Origin: Streptomyces roseirectus
GTDB lineage: Bacteria; Actinomycetota; Actinomycetes; Streptomycetales; Streptomycetaceae
Direction of reading: 5' to 3'
DNA: 64,000 nt
Assembly: GCF_014489635.1 (NCBI RefSeq)
Contig: NZ_CP060828.1
Coordinates: 6,594,001-6,658,000, forward strand
The translations under genes and the position numbers were made by a program. The first letter of the stretch is position 1, and every line of letters begins with the position of its first letter. The notes beneath the pieces were generated by a model. That model was given only the letters and a program-made list of their open reading frames with translations. It searched no databases and had not been told where the DNA came from. Shown piece after piece: positions 44,310 through 52,808 of the stretch.

Positions 44310-47252
44310 CCCGCTCCCGCCGGACACCGACACCGGTACGGCCAGCAGGAGTTCGGCCGCCCGGTGCTCCTCGGGCAGCCGCAGCTCGGCCATCATGCGC
44401 CGGGCGTCGGTGAGGGCGCTGCGCGCGGCCTCCGCCTCGCCGAGGTCCAGCCTGATCCGGCCCAGGACCAGCAGCGCCTGCGCCAGATTGCGGACGTCGC
44501 GCGCCCGCTCGCACATCTCGACGGCGCGCACGGCCTCCGCGACCGCCGACTCGGCGTGCCCGAGCGCCCGCAGCGAGTCCGCGAGCCGGAACCGGGCGCT
44601 GGCCTCCCGGCTGGTGAGCCCCGCCTCCAGACAGACCGACAGACACCGCTCGTACCAGGTCACGGCGAGCTGGTGGGCGCCGCGCGTGTGGTGCGCGTAC
44701 CCGAGGACGTAGAAGGCGTACGCCGCGCCCGCCGGGTTCCCGTACAGCGAGGGCGAGTCGCCCATGAGCTGTTCGCAGACGTCGATCGCCTTCTGCGGTT
44801 CGCCCGTGTTCACGTGCAGGAGCGCCAGGTTGAGGGTCGTGGCGACCTCGCCGGTGACGTGGCGCAGGCGCCGGGCCAGTTCGATCGCCTCGCCGTAGCA
44901 GGCGATGGCCTCCGGGAAGTCGCCCCGCAACTGGTGCGCGAGCCCCAGGTCGTTGAGGGCCTGGCGGAGGATGACGTGGTCCTCGGTGTGCCGGGTCAGG
45001 GCGACCGCGAGCGTGGAGTGCTCGACGGCGAACGCGAGCCGGGAGCGGGCGAGATGGATGTTCCCGCTGAGGAACCGGGCCCGCCCCTCGGCCCGTTCGT
45101 CGCCGGCCAGCACCGCGGCCCGGGTCAGCTCGTGGATCGTGGTGTTCCACGCGACGTGACTGGTCTCGCCCCAGTAGGCGCTGAGCGCGATCAGCAGATC
45201 GGCGGCCGGGGTCAGCCACACCCGGTGGTCGCAGTGCGAGACCTCGTCCTCCGAGCACTCGCGGGCGATCTGCGCGGCCACCGCGAGCGCCGTCGGCGCC
45301 TCGGCGACCGCCCAGGCGCGGGCGTCGGCGAGGTCGCTGAAGCGCCGGCCGGGCATCCGGGCGGGAGTCAGGGCGTCCTCGATCGGGTCGCCGGGCACGG
45401 CGTGCCGGAAGGCGTTCACCGCCGACGCCAGCAGCGAGTGCAGCAGCCGCCGCAGCGGCTCGTGGTAGAGGTCGCGCGAGAGCTTGTCCCGGGCGAAGGT
45501 GCGCAGCAGGCTGTGGAACCGGTAGCGGCCCGCGCAGGGCGCCTCCAGGACGGCCGCGTCGACCAGCGACTCCAGGAACTCCTCGGCGTCCAGCTCGTCC
45601 ACGTCGAGCAGCGCGGCGGCGCTCGCGAGCGACAGGTCGGGGCTGTTCGCGCACGACAGCAGGCACAGCGCGTGCGCCTGGTCGGCCGGGAGCTGGCGGA
45701 ACATCACGTCGAAGACGGCGGACACGGTCAGCTCGCCCGCCTTCAACTCGCTGAGCCTGCGCCGCTCGTCGGCCAGCCGCGCGGCCAGCGAGCGGATCGA
45801 CCAGCGCGGCCGGGCCGCCAGCCGGGCCGCCACGATCCGCACGGCGAGCGGCAGGTACGCGCACGACTCCATCAGCGCGGCGGCGGCCTCCGGCTCCGCG
45901 CGCACCCGCTCGGCGCCGATCGCGTGGGTCAGCAGCTCCAGCGCCTCGTCGAGGTAGAACGCCTCCAGCTCGACCTGGAGCGAGGCGGGCAGGCCGCCGA
46001 GCCGGGTCCGGCTGGTGATCAGCACCCCGCAGTGCGCGCTGCCCGGCAGCAGCGGCTGGATCTGCGCGGCGTCGCGCGCGTCGTCCAGCACGATCAAAAC
46101 CCTGCGGTCGTTCAGCATCGTGCGCAGCAGCGCCGTACGGGCCTCCAGCGCCTCCGGGACGTCCTCGGGGCGGGCGCCGAGCGCCTGGAGGAAGCCGGCC
46201 AGCACGCTCTCCGGGGCGGCCATCGCGCCGAGGTCGGCGTACAACTGCCCGTCGGGGTACGCCTCGCGGACCCGGTGCGCCACGTGCAGCGCGAGCGAGG
46301 ACTTGCCGACGCCGCCCATCCCGGCCAGCACGACGACCGGCAGCGTCGGCCGGTTCTCCGCGTTCATCGCCGAGGTGAGCGCCTGGGCGACATGCGCGCG
46401 GCCGATGAAGTCGGCGGGCTCAGGCGGGAGTTGCGCGGGGGGCAGCGCGGCCGGGGGCGCCGTCCGGTCGTCCGCCGTCCACCCGCTGTCGGGCGGGTCC
46501 GGGACGGCGTCCAGCTCGCCGCTGAGTATCTGCCGGTGCACGGCGGTGAGTTCGGCGCCGGGCTCCACGCCGAGTTCGTCGACCAGGAGTCGGCGTGCCT
46601 CGTGATAGGTCGTCAGGGCGTCGGCGCGGCGGCCGGATTGGACCTGGGAGCGCATGAGGAGGGCGTACAGCCGTTCCCGTAAGGGATATCGGCCGACCAG
46701 TTCCACCAACTCGGGAATGCACAACTGGCCTTGGCCGAGCGCGATGACCGTGTCCAGCCGCTCTTCCTCAAGGGCGAGCCGGGTCTCGTTGATCCGCTCG
46801 CGCTGAAGTGCCGCGTACGGGCCGGGAATCCCCGCGAGGGGTTCTCCTTTCCACAGGGCGAGGGCCTGTTCCAAGGAGTCCAGCGCGTGGTGCGGACCAT
46901 TGGCCGCGACGGCTTCTCGGCTGAATCGTTTCGCCTCGTACCAGTCGATGTGTTCGTCGTGCACGACGAGGCGGTATCCGTCGCCCACGGAGACCAGAAA
47001 CTCGGGGGACTTGCTGTTGGTTTCCAGAATCTTGCGCAGCCGCCAGGCATACGTGCGCAAGGTGGTGAGCGCCGAGGCGGGGATCTCCTCGCCCCAGATC
47101 GACTCCATCAGGTCCGCCGCCGAGGCGGTTCTTCCCCGGCGCAGCAAGAGGGCGGTGAACAGGGCCTGCTGCTGTGGGTTTCCGAGGTCCAGGGGGGTCG
47201 AGTCCCGGCGTACTTCGAGAAAACCGAGGAGGGACACGTAGAGGACCGCCAC
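44301..47252 (-). CDS. SARP-family regulator with NB-ARC and TPR domains
   Basis: 983 residues, AfsR-like. OmpR-type DNA-binding domain in the first 95 residues (LGFLEVRRDSTPLDLGNPQQQALFTALLLRRGRTASAADLM), BTAD domain to about 245, an NB-ARC ATPase with P-loop GMGGVGKSSLAL near 315, and about eight TPR repeats at 700-960. These large SARPs activate antibiotic or developmental genes and respond to phosphorylation. Divergent from a tiny hydrophobic peptide gene. Confidence 0.92.
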   Translation of the reverse strand: MAVLYVSLLGFLEVRRDSTPLDLGNPQQQALFTALLLRRGRTASAADLMESIWGEEIPASALTTLRTYAWRLRKILETNSKSPEFLVSVGDGYRLVVHDEHIDWYEAKRFSREAVAANGPHHALDSLEQALALWKGEPLAGIPGPYAALQRERINETRLALEEERLDTVIALGQGQLCIPELVELVGRYPLRERLYALLMRSQVQSGRRADALTTYHEARRLLVDELGVEPGAELTAVHRQILSGELDAVPDPPDSGWTADDRTAPPAALPPAQLPPEPADFIGRAHVAQALTSAMNAENRPTLPVVVLAGMGGVGKSSLALHVAHRVREAYPDGQLYADLGAMAAPESVLAGFLQALGARPEDVPEALEARTALLRTMLNDRRVLIVLDDARDAAQIQPLLPGSAHCGVLITSRTRLGGLPASLQVELEAFYLDEALELLTHAIGAERVRAEPEAAAALMESCAYLPLAVRIVAARLAARPRWSIRSLAARLADERRRLSELKAGELTVSAVFDVMFRQLPADQAHALCLLSCANSPDLSLASAAALLDVDELDAEEFLESLVDAAVLEAPCAGRYRFHSLLRTFARDKLSRDLYHEPLRRLLHSLLASAVNAFRHAVPGDPIEDALTPARMPGRRFSDLADARAWAVAEAPTALAVAAQIARECSEDEVSHCDHRVWLTPAADLLIALSAYWGETSHVAWNTTIHELTRAAVLAGDERAEGRARFLSGNIHLARSRLAFAVEHSTLAVALTRHTEDHVILRQALNDLGLAHQLRGDFPEAIACYGEAIELARRLRHVTGEVATTLNLALLHVNTGEPQKAIDVCEQLMGDSPSLYGNPAGAAYAFYVLGYAHHTRGAHQLAVTWYERCLSVCLEAGLTSREASARFRLADSLRALGHAESAVAEAVRAVEMCERARDVRNLAQALLVLGRIRLDLGEAEAARSALTDARRMMAELRLPEEHRAAELLLAVPVSVSGGSGSR

Positions 47253-47557
47253 CGGGCCACCTCTCTGGTCGGACCAAGCACCGCGCGGTCATCCTAGCCG
47301 AGCGCTTGCGACTTCAAGCAATCGAGGCCGGAGGTTTTTCATTCAGTGGATGAGACAGCCGCGGGATTACCGCTAAGCAGGACGGATTGTGGAACGCATG
47401 AACAGATGAACACGTCCCGTTCGGAATCTCGCACCGGGGGTGAATTGCCCGACCTTCGCAGGCGTAGATCCTCCGTCCATCCTCCGCTGATCCTGTGCTG
47501 ACGCACGGCGGTGAGGCTGTTCCCGTCAGCGAGACCTTGAGCGACAGGAATACCCAA
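47253..47557. other. 305-base interval between the SARP gene and the peptide gene
   Basis: Holds the divergent promoters. Lower G+C than its neighbours around 47320-47450. No clear operator or hairpin seen. Confidence 0.5.
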
Positions 47558-47692
47558 ATGCACCGTCAGGTAAGCACGTTGAAGAGCGCCCTCTACCGCG
47601 CAGCCGTCCTCGCGGCCCCCTTCGCCGTCATGGCGCTCGCCCTCACGAGCGCGCTCGTGTACACGCCTGACTGGAACAGTACCGGTTCCTGA
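47558..47692 (+). CDS. 44-residue hydrophobic peptide
   Basis: MHRQVSTLKSALYRAA start, a 20-residue hydrophobic helix (VLAAPFAVMALALTSALVY), and the polar end TPDWNSTGS. It could be a single-helix membrane protein or an exported peptide. ATG at 47558 follows GACAGGAATACCCA; the frame stays open upstream to 47495. Coding status rests on position and amphiphilicity alone. Divergent from the SARP gene. Confidence 0.5.
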   Translation: MHRQVSTLKSALYRAAVLAAPFAVMALALTSALVYTPDWNSTGS

Positions 47693-47857
47693 AATACCCA
47701 CATTCCCGTGTCCACGGGGATCCGCGACCAAATGCACCAAATGGATCCCCGTGGTACGGAAAGTGGTGCGTTAAGAAACCGGGTAAGTGGCGGCTGAATA
47801 TGCGAGGGGCACGAAACATGTCTTCGTGCTGTCGATAACGTTGTCAGCGCGGGGCGG

Positions 47858-48775
47858 TCACCCGCGCCGGACGCGCCGCACCGCCCGGTCGACCGCCCAC
47901 ACGTCCGCCACCGGACCGAGGTGGCCCAGCTTGTCGGGGTTGATCGTCAGGTGGATCGCCCGGATCCGCCCCTCGTGGATGTCCAGCGCCATGGTGTGCA
48001 GCACCCGGCCCCCGGCGTCGCGGAACAGCGCGCCCGGCGCCGAGTTGACCACCTCGCGCGCGAACGTCACGTCCGCACGCGCCATTTGAGGGAAGGCGAC
48101 GGCGAACAGGCGGGCCACCTGCTCGGCGCCGGCGAGCGGACGGGACAGCTGGGGCGCCTTGCCGCCGCCGTCGCTCAGCACGGCGACGTCGGCCGCGAGC
48201 AGCCCTTGCAGACCGAGCACGTCGCCCTCGCGCAGGGCGTCGAAGAAGCGCGCCGCCAACTCTTCTTGTTCCGTACGGGTCGTGGTGAACCGGGGCCGGT
48301 CCGCGGCCATGTGCCGCCGGGCGCGGACGGCGAGCTGACGGCACGCGGACTCCGAGCGCCCCACCGCCTCGGCGACCTCGGGGAACGGGAAGTCGAACAC
48401 GTCACGCAGCACGAACACCGCGCGCTCCAGCGGACTCAGCCGCTCCAGCAGCAACAAGGCCGCGAGCGACACCGAGTCGGCCAGCTCCGCCGCCCGCGCC
48501 GGGTCCTCGTAGGGGTCGGTGAGCAGCGGCTCCGGGAGCCAGGGGCCGACGTAGCTCTCACGGCGTACCCGGGCCGAGCGCAGCACGTCGAGCGCGATGC
48601 GCGTCACCGTCGTCGACAGGAACGCCTTGACCGAACGGGGTTCCACGGGCGAGGCCGCGTAGCGCAGCCACGTCTCCTGCACCGCGTCCTCCGCCTCGCT
48701 CACCGAGCCGAGGAGCCGGTACGCGAGGGAGAACAGCAGCGGGCGCAGCTCCTGGAACTCCTCGGCCTTGTCCAT
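47858..48775 (-). CDS. ECF sigma factor of the SigJ group with SnoaL-like C-terminus
   Basis: 305 residues. Sigma region 2 (RPLLFSLAYRLLGSVSEAEDAVQETWLRY) and region 4 (LSPLERAVFVLRDVFDFPFPEVAEAVGRSESACRQLAVRARRH), then a SnoaL/NTF2-like domain from about 190, the ECF41/SigJ architecture in which the C-terminus controls activity without an anti-sigma factor. ATG 48775 or the GTG at 48781 may start it; GGAGGGAG lies upstream. Preceded by a DoxX gene in the same direction, the usual regulated target. Confidence 0.9.
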   Translation of the reverse strand: MDKAEEFQELRPLLFSLAYRLLGSVSEAEDAVQETWLRYAASPVEPRSVKAFLSTTVTRIALDVLRSARVRRESYVGPWLPEPLLTDPYEDPARAAELADSVSLAALLLLERLSPLERAVFVLRDVFDFPFPEVAEAVGRSESACRQLAVRARRHMAADRPRFTTTRTEQEELAARFFDALREGDVLGLQGLLAADVAVLSDGGGKAPQLSRPLAGAEQVARLFAVAFPQMARADVTFAREVVNSAPGALFRDAGGRVLHTMALDIHEGRIRAIHLTINPDKLGHLGPVADVWAVDRAVRRVRRG

Positions 48776-48835
48776 GGCCACCACGGCTCCCTCCCCGTCC
48801 GTGCCACGCCCCGGACGGGGAGGTGACACGGGCCC

Positions 48836-49219
48836 TCAGCCCGCGAACGGCGCCGGGCCGAACCTGCCCCACGCCACGAACACGGCGAGCGCGAGGTAGA
48901 CCAGGTTCAGCGCCACGAGCGCGGACTCGCCCCGGCGTCCGTGGGTGATCATCGCGCCGATCATGAGGAGTGTCCAGCAGACAGCCGTGACCGGCACGAG
49001 AGTCGGTGCGATATCCAGCAGCGCGGGGAGCGACAGCCCGGCCGCCGCGAGGAGTTCGAGGACACCGAGCGACTTGACGAAGCCCGTGGTGGCGTCCCCG
49101 GTCCAGCCCCCGCCGTGCGCCGCGGCCAGCTTCTGACGGGGGACGAACGTCTTGGTGAGACCGCCGAAGAACGAGACGAACGCCAGCAGTCCGGCCGAGA
49201 TCCACAGCGCGAGGTCCAT
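48836..49219 (-). CDS. DoxX-family membrane protein
   Basis: 127 residues, four hydrophobic helices with SFFGGLTKTFVPRQKL after helix 1 and GFVKSLGVLELLAAAGL, the DoxX/DoxD pattern. It precedes the SigJ-type sigma gene by 60 bases in the same direction, a pairing known from actinobacteria where DoxX helps redox or thiol homeostasis. Start ATG at 49219 after GGAGTGG. Confidence 0.88.
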   Translation of the reverse strand: MDLALWISAGLLAFVSFFGGLTKTFVPRQKLAAAHGGGWTGDATTGFVKSLGVLELLAAAGLSLPALLDIAPTLVPVTAVCWTLLMIGAMITHGRRGESALVALNLVYLALAVFVAWGRFGPAPFAG

Positions 49220-49299
49220 CGTCCACTCCTTGATCGGGAAGCTCTGTCGCTCCCTGGGACGAGACAGCCCCTCGCGCTGTGACATCTCCCGCTGAAGTA

Positions 49300-49944
49300 T
49301 CAGCAGTTGGCGAGGTAGCCGGTGAGCGCGGACTTCTCGGCGGAGTCGACGGACAGGTCGTAGTAGTACTTCACCTGCACCCACGCGCGGACGTACGTGC
49401 AGCGGTACGAGGTGACCGACGGCATCCAGGTCGCCGGGTCCTGGTCGCCCTTGGCCTGGTTGACGTTGTCGGTGACCGCGATGAGCTGCGGGCGGGTGAG
49501 GTCGTTGGCGAACGCCTGGCGCTGCGAGGTCGTCCAGGCGCTCGCGCCGGAGTCCCACGCCTCGGCGAGCGGCACGAGGTGGTCGATGTCGAGGTCGGAG
49601 GCGACGGTCCAGGTGGCTCCGTCGTAGGGGGAGTACCAGCTGCCGCTGGTGCTGGCGCAGGCGGAGTCGGTGACGACACCGGACCCGTCCCTCTTGAGTA
49701 CGGTCTCGCGCGTGTTGCAGGTCCCGGAGACGGTGATCCAGTGCGGGAACAGGTCCCGGTCGTAGCCTGTCCGGTTCTCGGTGGCCACGGTGAGCTGGGA
49801 CAGGTAGGTGCGGGCGGTGGCGGCGCTGACGGGGGTGGGGAGCGCGGCCGAGGCGGTCGGCGCGTTCAGGGCGCCGACGGAGGCTATGAGACCGGTGAGG
49901 GCGGCGAGTACGCTGAGCCGTCCACGCGCGTAGAACTTTCGCAT
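49300..49944 (-). CDS. secreted HNH nuclease (DUF1524)
   Basis: 214 residues. Sec signal peptide (LSVLAALTGLIASVGALNAPTASA) cut near ASAA. The GmrSD-type/DUF1524 HNH core is visible: DIDHLVPLAEAWDSG and NVNQAKGDQDPATWMP with the catalytic His and metal ligands; four Cys probably form disulfides. Secreted DNase or RNase. Start at 49944 (MRKFYARGR); GGAG upstream. Confidence 0.9.
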   Translation of the reverse strand: MRKFYARGRLSVLAALTGLIASVGALNAPTASAALPTPVSAATARTYLSQLTVATENRTGYDRDLFPHWITVSGTCNTRETVLKRDGSGVVTDSACASTSGSWYSPYDGATWTVASDLDIDHLVPLAEAWDSGASAWTTSQRQAFANDLTRPQLIAVTDNVNQAKGDQDPATWMPSVTSYRCTYVRAWVQVKYYYDLSVDSAEKSALTGYLANC

Positions 49945-50159
49945 GCGAACTCCCTGGTGGTGTGGGGGTGTTGGAGTGCGGGCGAGGGAATGCTCGCGAG
50001 GGCGTGTTGCCGTGGGGTGTGCGATCGGTAAGAAGTTAGTGACGCGAGCATGACAAAACAAGGTCCGCGGCGGGGGAAGAGTGTGAAGGGGCGGGGGCGT
50101 GGAGGCGGGGGACCTTCGGCCCTGGGGTGCGGTGCGCGGCGTCGCGTACGATGGACGGC

Positions 50160-50320
50160 GCAGAAGGGGAGTAGCTCTTCGCCGGACCGTCGACATACTG
50201 CTCAGCCCGCCTGAGCCGGCGCCCGGAGGTGACCCCTAGGGGTTCACCAGCGAGACCTTCGGCAAGCAGTGCACGTCCGTGTCGTACGACACGGGCCCCA
50301 CGTGTGCTGTCTCGCCGAGG
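50160..50320 (+). promoter_or_regulatory. yybP-ykoY manganese riboswitch
   Basis: Opens with AAGGGGAGTAGCTC, contains GTCGACATACTGC, and carries AGCGAGACCTTCGGC near 50251-50265, the conserved core of the yybP-ykoY (Mn2+) class, with a paired GTCTCGCCGAGG segment near 50308 that may form the switching stem. It precedes a GDT1/TMEM165 Mn2+ exporter gene by about 60 bases, the classic target. Confidence 0.85.
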
Positions 50321-50379
50321 TGCCCTCGTACGAAGGCTCAGCACTCTCGGTGGGGCGGCCCCGACCGATTGAGGAACCC

Positions 50380-50961
50380 TTGATCAGCATCAGCGTGACG
50401 GCGCTCGTCTTCGGCGTCGTCTTCCTCGCGGAGCTGCCGGACAAGACGGCGCTCGCCGGGCTCGTCCTCGGCACCCGCTACCGCGCCTCGTACGTCTTCG
50501 CCGGTGTCGCCGCGGCCTTCCTGCTCCACGTCGTCCTCGCCGTGGCCGCCGGCAGCGTCCTCACGCTCCTGCCCCAGCAACTCGTCCACGCCCTCACCGG
50601 CGTCCTCTTCCTCGGCGGCGCCGCGATGCTGCTCATGAAGAAGGACGAGGACGAGGAAGAGGTCCGCCGGCCCGAGGACCAGTCCTTCCTCAAGGTCGCG
50701 GGCACCGGGTTCATGCTGATCCTCGTCGCCGAGTTCGGCGATCTCACCCAGATCATGACCGCGAACCTCGCCGCCCGCTACGACGACCCCCTCTCCGTCG
50801 GCCTCGGCGCCGTCCTCGGCCTCTGGGCCGTCGCCGCCCTCGGCATCGTCGGCGGCAAGGCCCTCATGAAGCGGGTCCCGCTGACCCTGATCACCAAGAT
50901 CGCCGCCCTGCTGATGCTGGGGCTCGGGGTGTGGAGCCTTTGGGAGGCGGTGGCGGGGTGA
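50380..50961 (+). CDS. GDT1/TMEM165-type Mn2+ (Ca2+) exporter
   Basis: 193 residues, six membrane helices, the UPF0016 family. The two signature motifs are AELPDKTAL in helix 1 and AEFGDLTQI in helix 4 (ExGD(K/R)(S/T) variants). An acidic loop KKDEDEEEVRRPED lies between them. It exports Mn2+. Starts at TTG 50380 (codons for ISISVTALV) with GAGGAACCC upstream; a longer frame from 50269 would run through the riboswitch and is rejected. Expression is probably controlled by that riboswitch. Confidence 0.93.
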   Translation: MISISVTALVFGVVFLAELPDKTALAGLVLGTRYRASYVFAGVAAAFLLHVVLAVAAGSVLTLLPQQLVHALTGVLFLGGAAMLLMKKDEDEEEVRRPEDQSFLKVAGTGFMLILVAEFGDLTQIMTANLAARYDDPLSVGLGAVLGLWAVAALGIVGGKALMKRVPLTLITKIAALLMLGLGVWSLWEAVAG

Positions 50962-51195
50962 GGGTTGGCGGGGGCGGTGGCTGTGGAGGGGGGAGGGCGG
51001 TGGTGGCTGTGGAGGGGTGAGGGGCCGCGGTGGCGGTGACGGCGAGGGGGTGGGTGTCGGTGGCGGGGTGAGGGCCGGTGATGGCGAGGTGAGGGCTGGC
51101 GCGGGGTGAGGCGCGGCCGTGGCGGTGGCGGTTTGCCGGACCGGCCCGCATCAGTCGTCGGACGTGGCGTGGCGCCGCACGGGGGCAGGCTCCGC
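50962..51195. other. G+C-rich interval with no gene
   Basis: Rich in GGTGGCGG and GTGGCTGTGG-type simple sequence. Degenerate GGTGAGGG elements recur, with no coding support. Confidence 0.5.
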
Positions 51196-51300
51196 CGACG
51201 CCCGACGCCCGACGCCCGACGCCCGACGCCCGACGCCCGACGCCCGACGCCCGACGCCCGACGCCCGACGCCCGATGCCCGATGCCCGATGCCCGACGCC
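51196..51300. repeat. 15-unit heptamer tandem array
   Basis: Fifteen consecutive 7-base units CGACGCC from 51196; three late units (from 51273, 51280 and 51287) read CGATGCC. Period and phase are exact, so this is a simple-sequence minisatellite rather than a CRISPR array. In any frame it would encode a mixed tandem of Asp/Ala/Arg/Pro residues. Confidence 0.95.
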
Positions 51301-51384
51301 CGACGAAACGGCGCGTCGCGCGGCCGTGGGCTCGGCGGCTGTCGCCGTCCGCCGTGCCCGCTGCGGCGATGGCGGTGCCGACCG

Positions 51385-51935
51385 GGGTGTCCGCTGTCGC
51401 GGTGACCGTGTCGGCCGAGGCGTCCGGGGTGTGCTGTGGGTTCAGGCCGGGGCGGTTGCCGCCGGTTCCGCTCGGCATGCGGCCTTTCGCCGGCCCGGTT
51501 CGCGGCGTGGGGTCGGCTCGGCTCGTGGTGTGGGTCTGCCGGGGGCGTGGGCTCGGCCGGGCGAGGTGTCCGCTGTCGCGGTGACTGTGCTGGCCGGGGT
51601 GTCCGGGGTGTGCTGTGGGTTCGGGTTGGGGTGGTTGTCGCCGGTTTCGTTCGGCGTGCGGCCTTTCGCCGGCCTGGTTCGCGGCGTGGGGTCGGTCCGG
51701 CTCGTGGTGTGGGTCTGCGGGGGGCGTGGGCCCGGCCGGGCGAGGTGTCCGCTGTCGCGGTGACTGTGCCGGCCGGGGTGTCCGGGGTGCGGTGCGGGTT
51801 CGGGTCGATGCCGGTCCGGGCCGGTGCGGCGGTCTCCGGTTCCGCTCGGCGGGCGGCTCTTCGCGGGTTCGGCTCGCGGCGTGGGGCTGCCGGGGTCAGC
51901 GGGCGCGGGCGGGGCGTGGGTCCGGGGGCGGGCGA
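51385..51935. repeat. 179-bp tandem repeat, about three copies
   Basis: Blocks starting CCGCTGTCGCGGTGAC at 51391, 51570 and 51749 are spaced exactly 179 bases apart and share most of their sequence, including GGCCTTTCGCCGGC, CGCGGCGTGGGG and GGTGTGGGTCTG blocks. Copies one and two align closely; copy three becomes diverged from about 51790. 179 is not a multiple of 3, so no single reading frame can be maintained. Confidence 0.9.
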
Positions 51936-52099
51936 GCTGAGCGGCTGGGCGAGCTGAACGGGCGGTGAAGTTTTCGGCGGGTGGTGGCGGGGAGCGGGGT
52001 TCGTTTTGTACCGTGGGGAAACAAAGTGGTTCCCGCTCGTTTTCCCTGACCGGCGGGCGGGGCCACCTTGGTCCTCGTATCCGGCGTCTGGAGTGATGC

Positions 52100-52759
52100 A
52101 TGTCGGTCTCCGAGCCTGTCGTCCTCGCCGCCCGCGCCCTCCTGCTCGACATGGACGGGACGCTCGTCAACTCGGACGCGGTCGTCGAACGGATCTGGCG
52201 GCGCTGGGCCGAGCGCCACGGGCTCGACGGCGGCGAGGTGATGCGGGTGGTCCACGGCCGGCAGGGCCACGCGTCCATGGCCGTCCTCCTCCCCGACCGG
52301 CCCGTCGAGCAGAACCTCGCGGACAACGCGCGCATGCTCGCGGAGGAGACCGCCGACATGGACGGCGTCGTCCCCGTCCCCGGCGCGCCCCAGTTCCTCG
52401 CCGCGCTCGCCGGCGTCCCGCACGCGCTCGTGACCTCCGCGGACGTCCCCCTCTCCACCGCCCGCATGGCCGCCGCCGGCCTCCCGCTGCCCGCGCTGCG
52501 CATCACCGCCGAGTCCGTCGGCGCCAGCAAGCCCGACCCCGAGGGGTTCCTCAAGGCCGCCGCCGAACTCGGTGTCGCCCCCGCCGACTGCGTCGTCTTC
52601 GAGGACTCCGGCGCGGGCATCCAGGCCGGGAAGGCGGCGGGGATGCGTGTCGTGGGCGTCGGCGCACGGGCCGCCGCGCACGACGCGGACGTCGTCGTCC
52701 GGGATCTGCGGGAGGTCGCGGTGGAGGTGGGGGACGGCGGGATCCGGCTGCACTTCTGA
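52100..52759 (+). CDS. HAD-IA phosphatase (sugar-phosphatase type)
   Basis: 219 residues. HAD motifs [10 protein letters not shown] (about 17-26), [15 protein letters not shown] and [16 protein letters not shown] are all present with a C1 cap, as in beta-phosphoglucomutase and sugar phosphatases such as YfbT/YqaB. The ATG at 52100 is preceded by GGAGTGATGC. The last gene before a convergent peptidoglycan-binding protein gene. Confidence 0.93.
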   Translation: MSVSEPVVLAARALLLDMDGTLVNSDAVVERIWRRWAERHGLDGGEVMRVVHGRQGHASMAVLLPDRPVEQNLADNARMLAEETADMDGVVPVPGAPQFLAALAGVPHALVTSADVPLSTARMAAAGLPLPALRITAESVGASKPDPEGFLKAAAELGVAPADCVVFEDSGAGIQAGKAAGMRVVGVGARAAAHDADVVVRDLREVAVEVGDGGIRLHF

Positions 52760-52808
52760 GGAAGCGCATTTCGAGGAGGCGAGGCCGGTCGCCCACCTCA
52801 CACGGCCG

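Noticed and set aside
51196..51300. Possible CRISPR array
   Set aside because: Units of seven bases with no spacers and no cas genes nearby; a simple tandem repeat.
51119..51763. Repetitive open frame across the heptamer and 179-bp arrays
   Set aside because: The 179-base period shifts the frame between copies, both strands are open, and there is no ribosome site or known domain.
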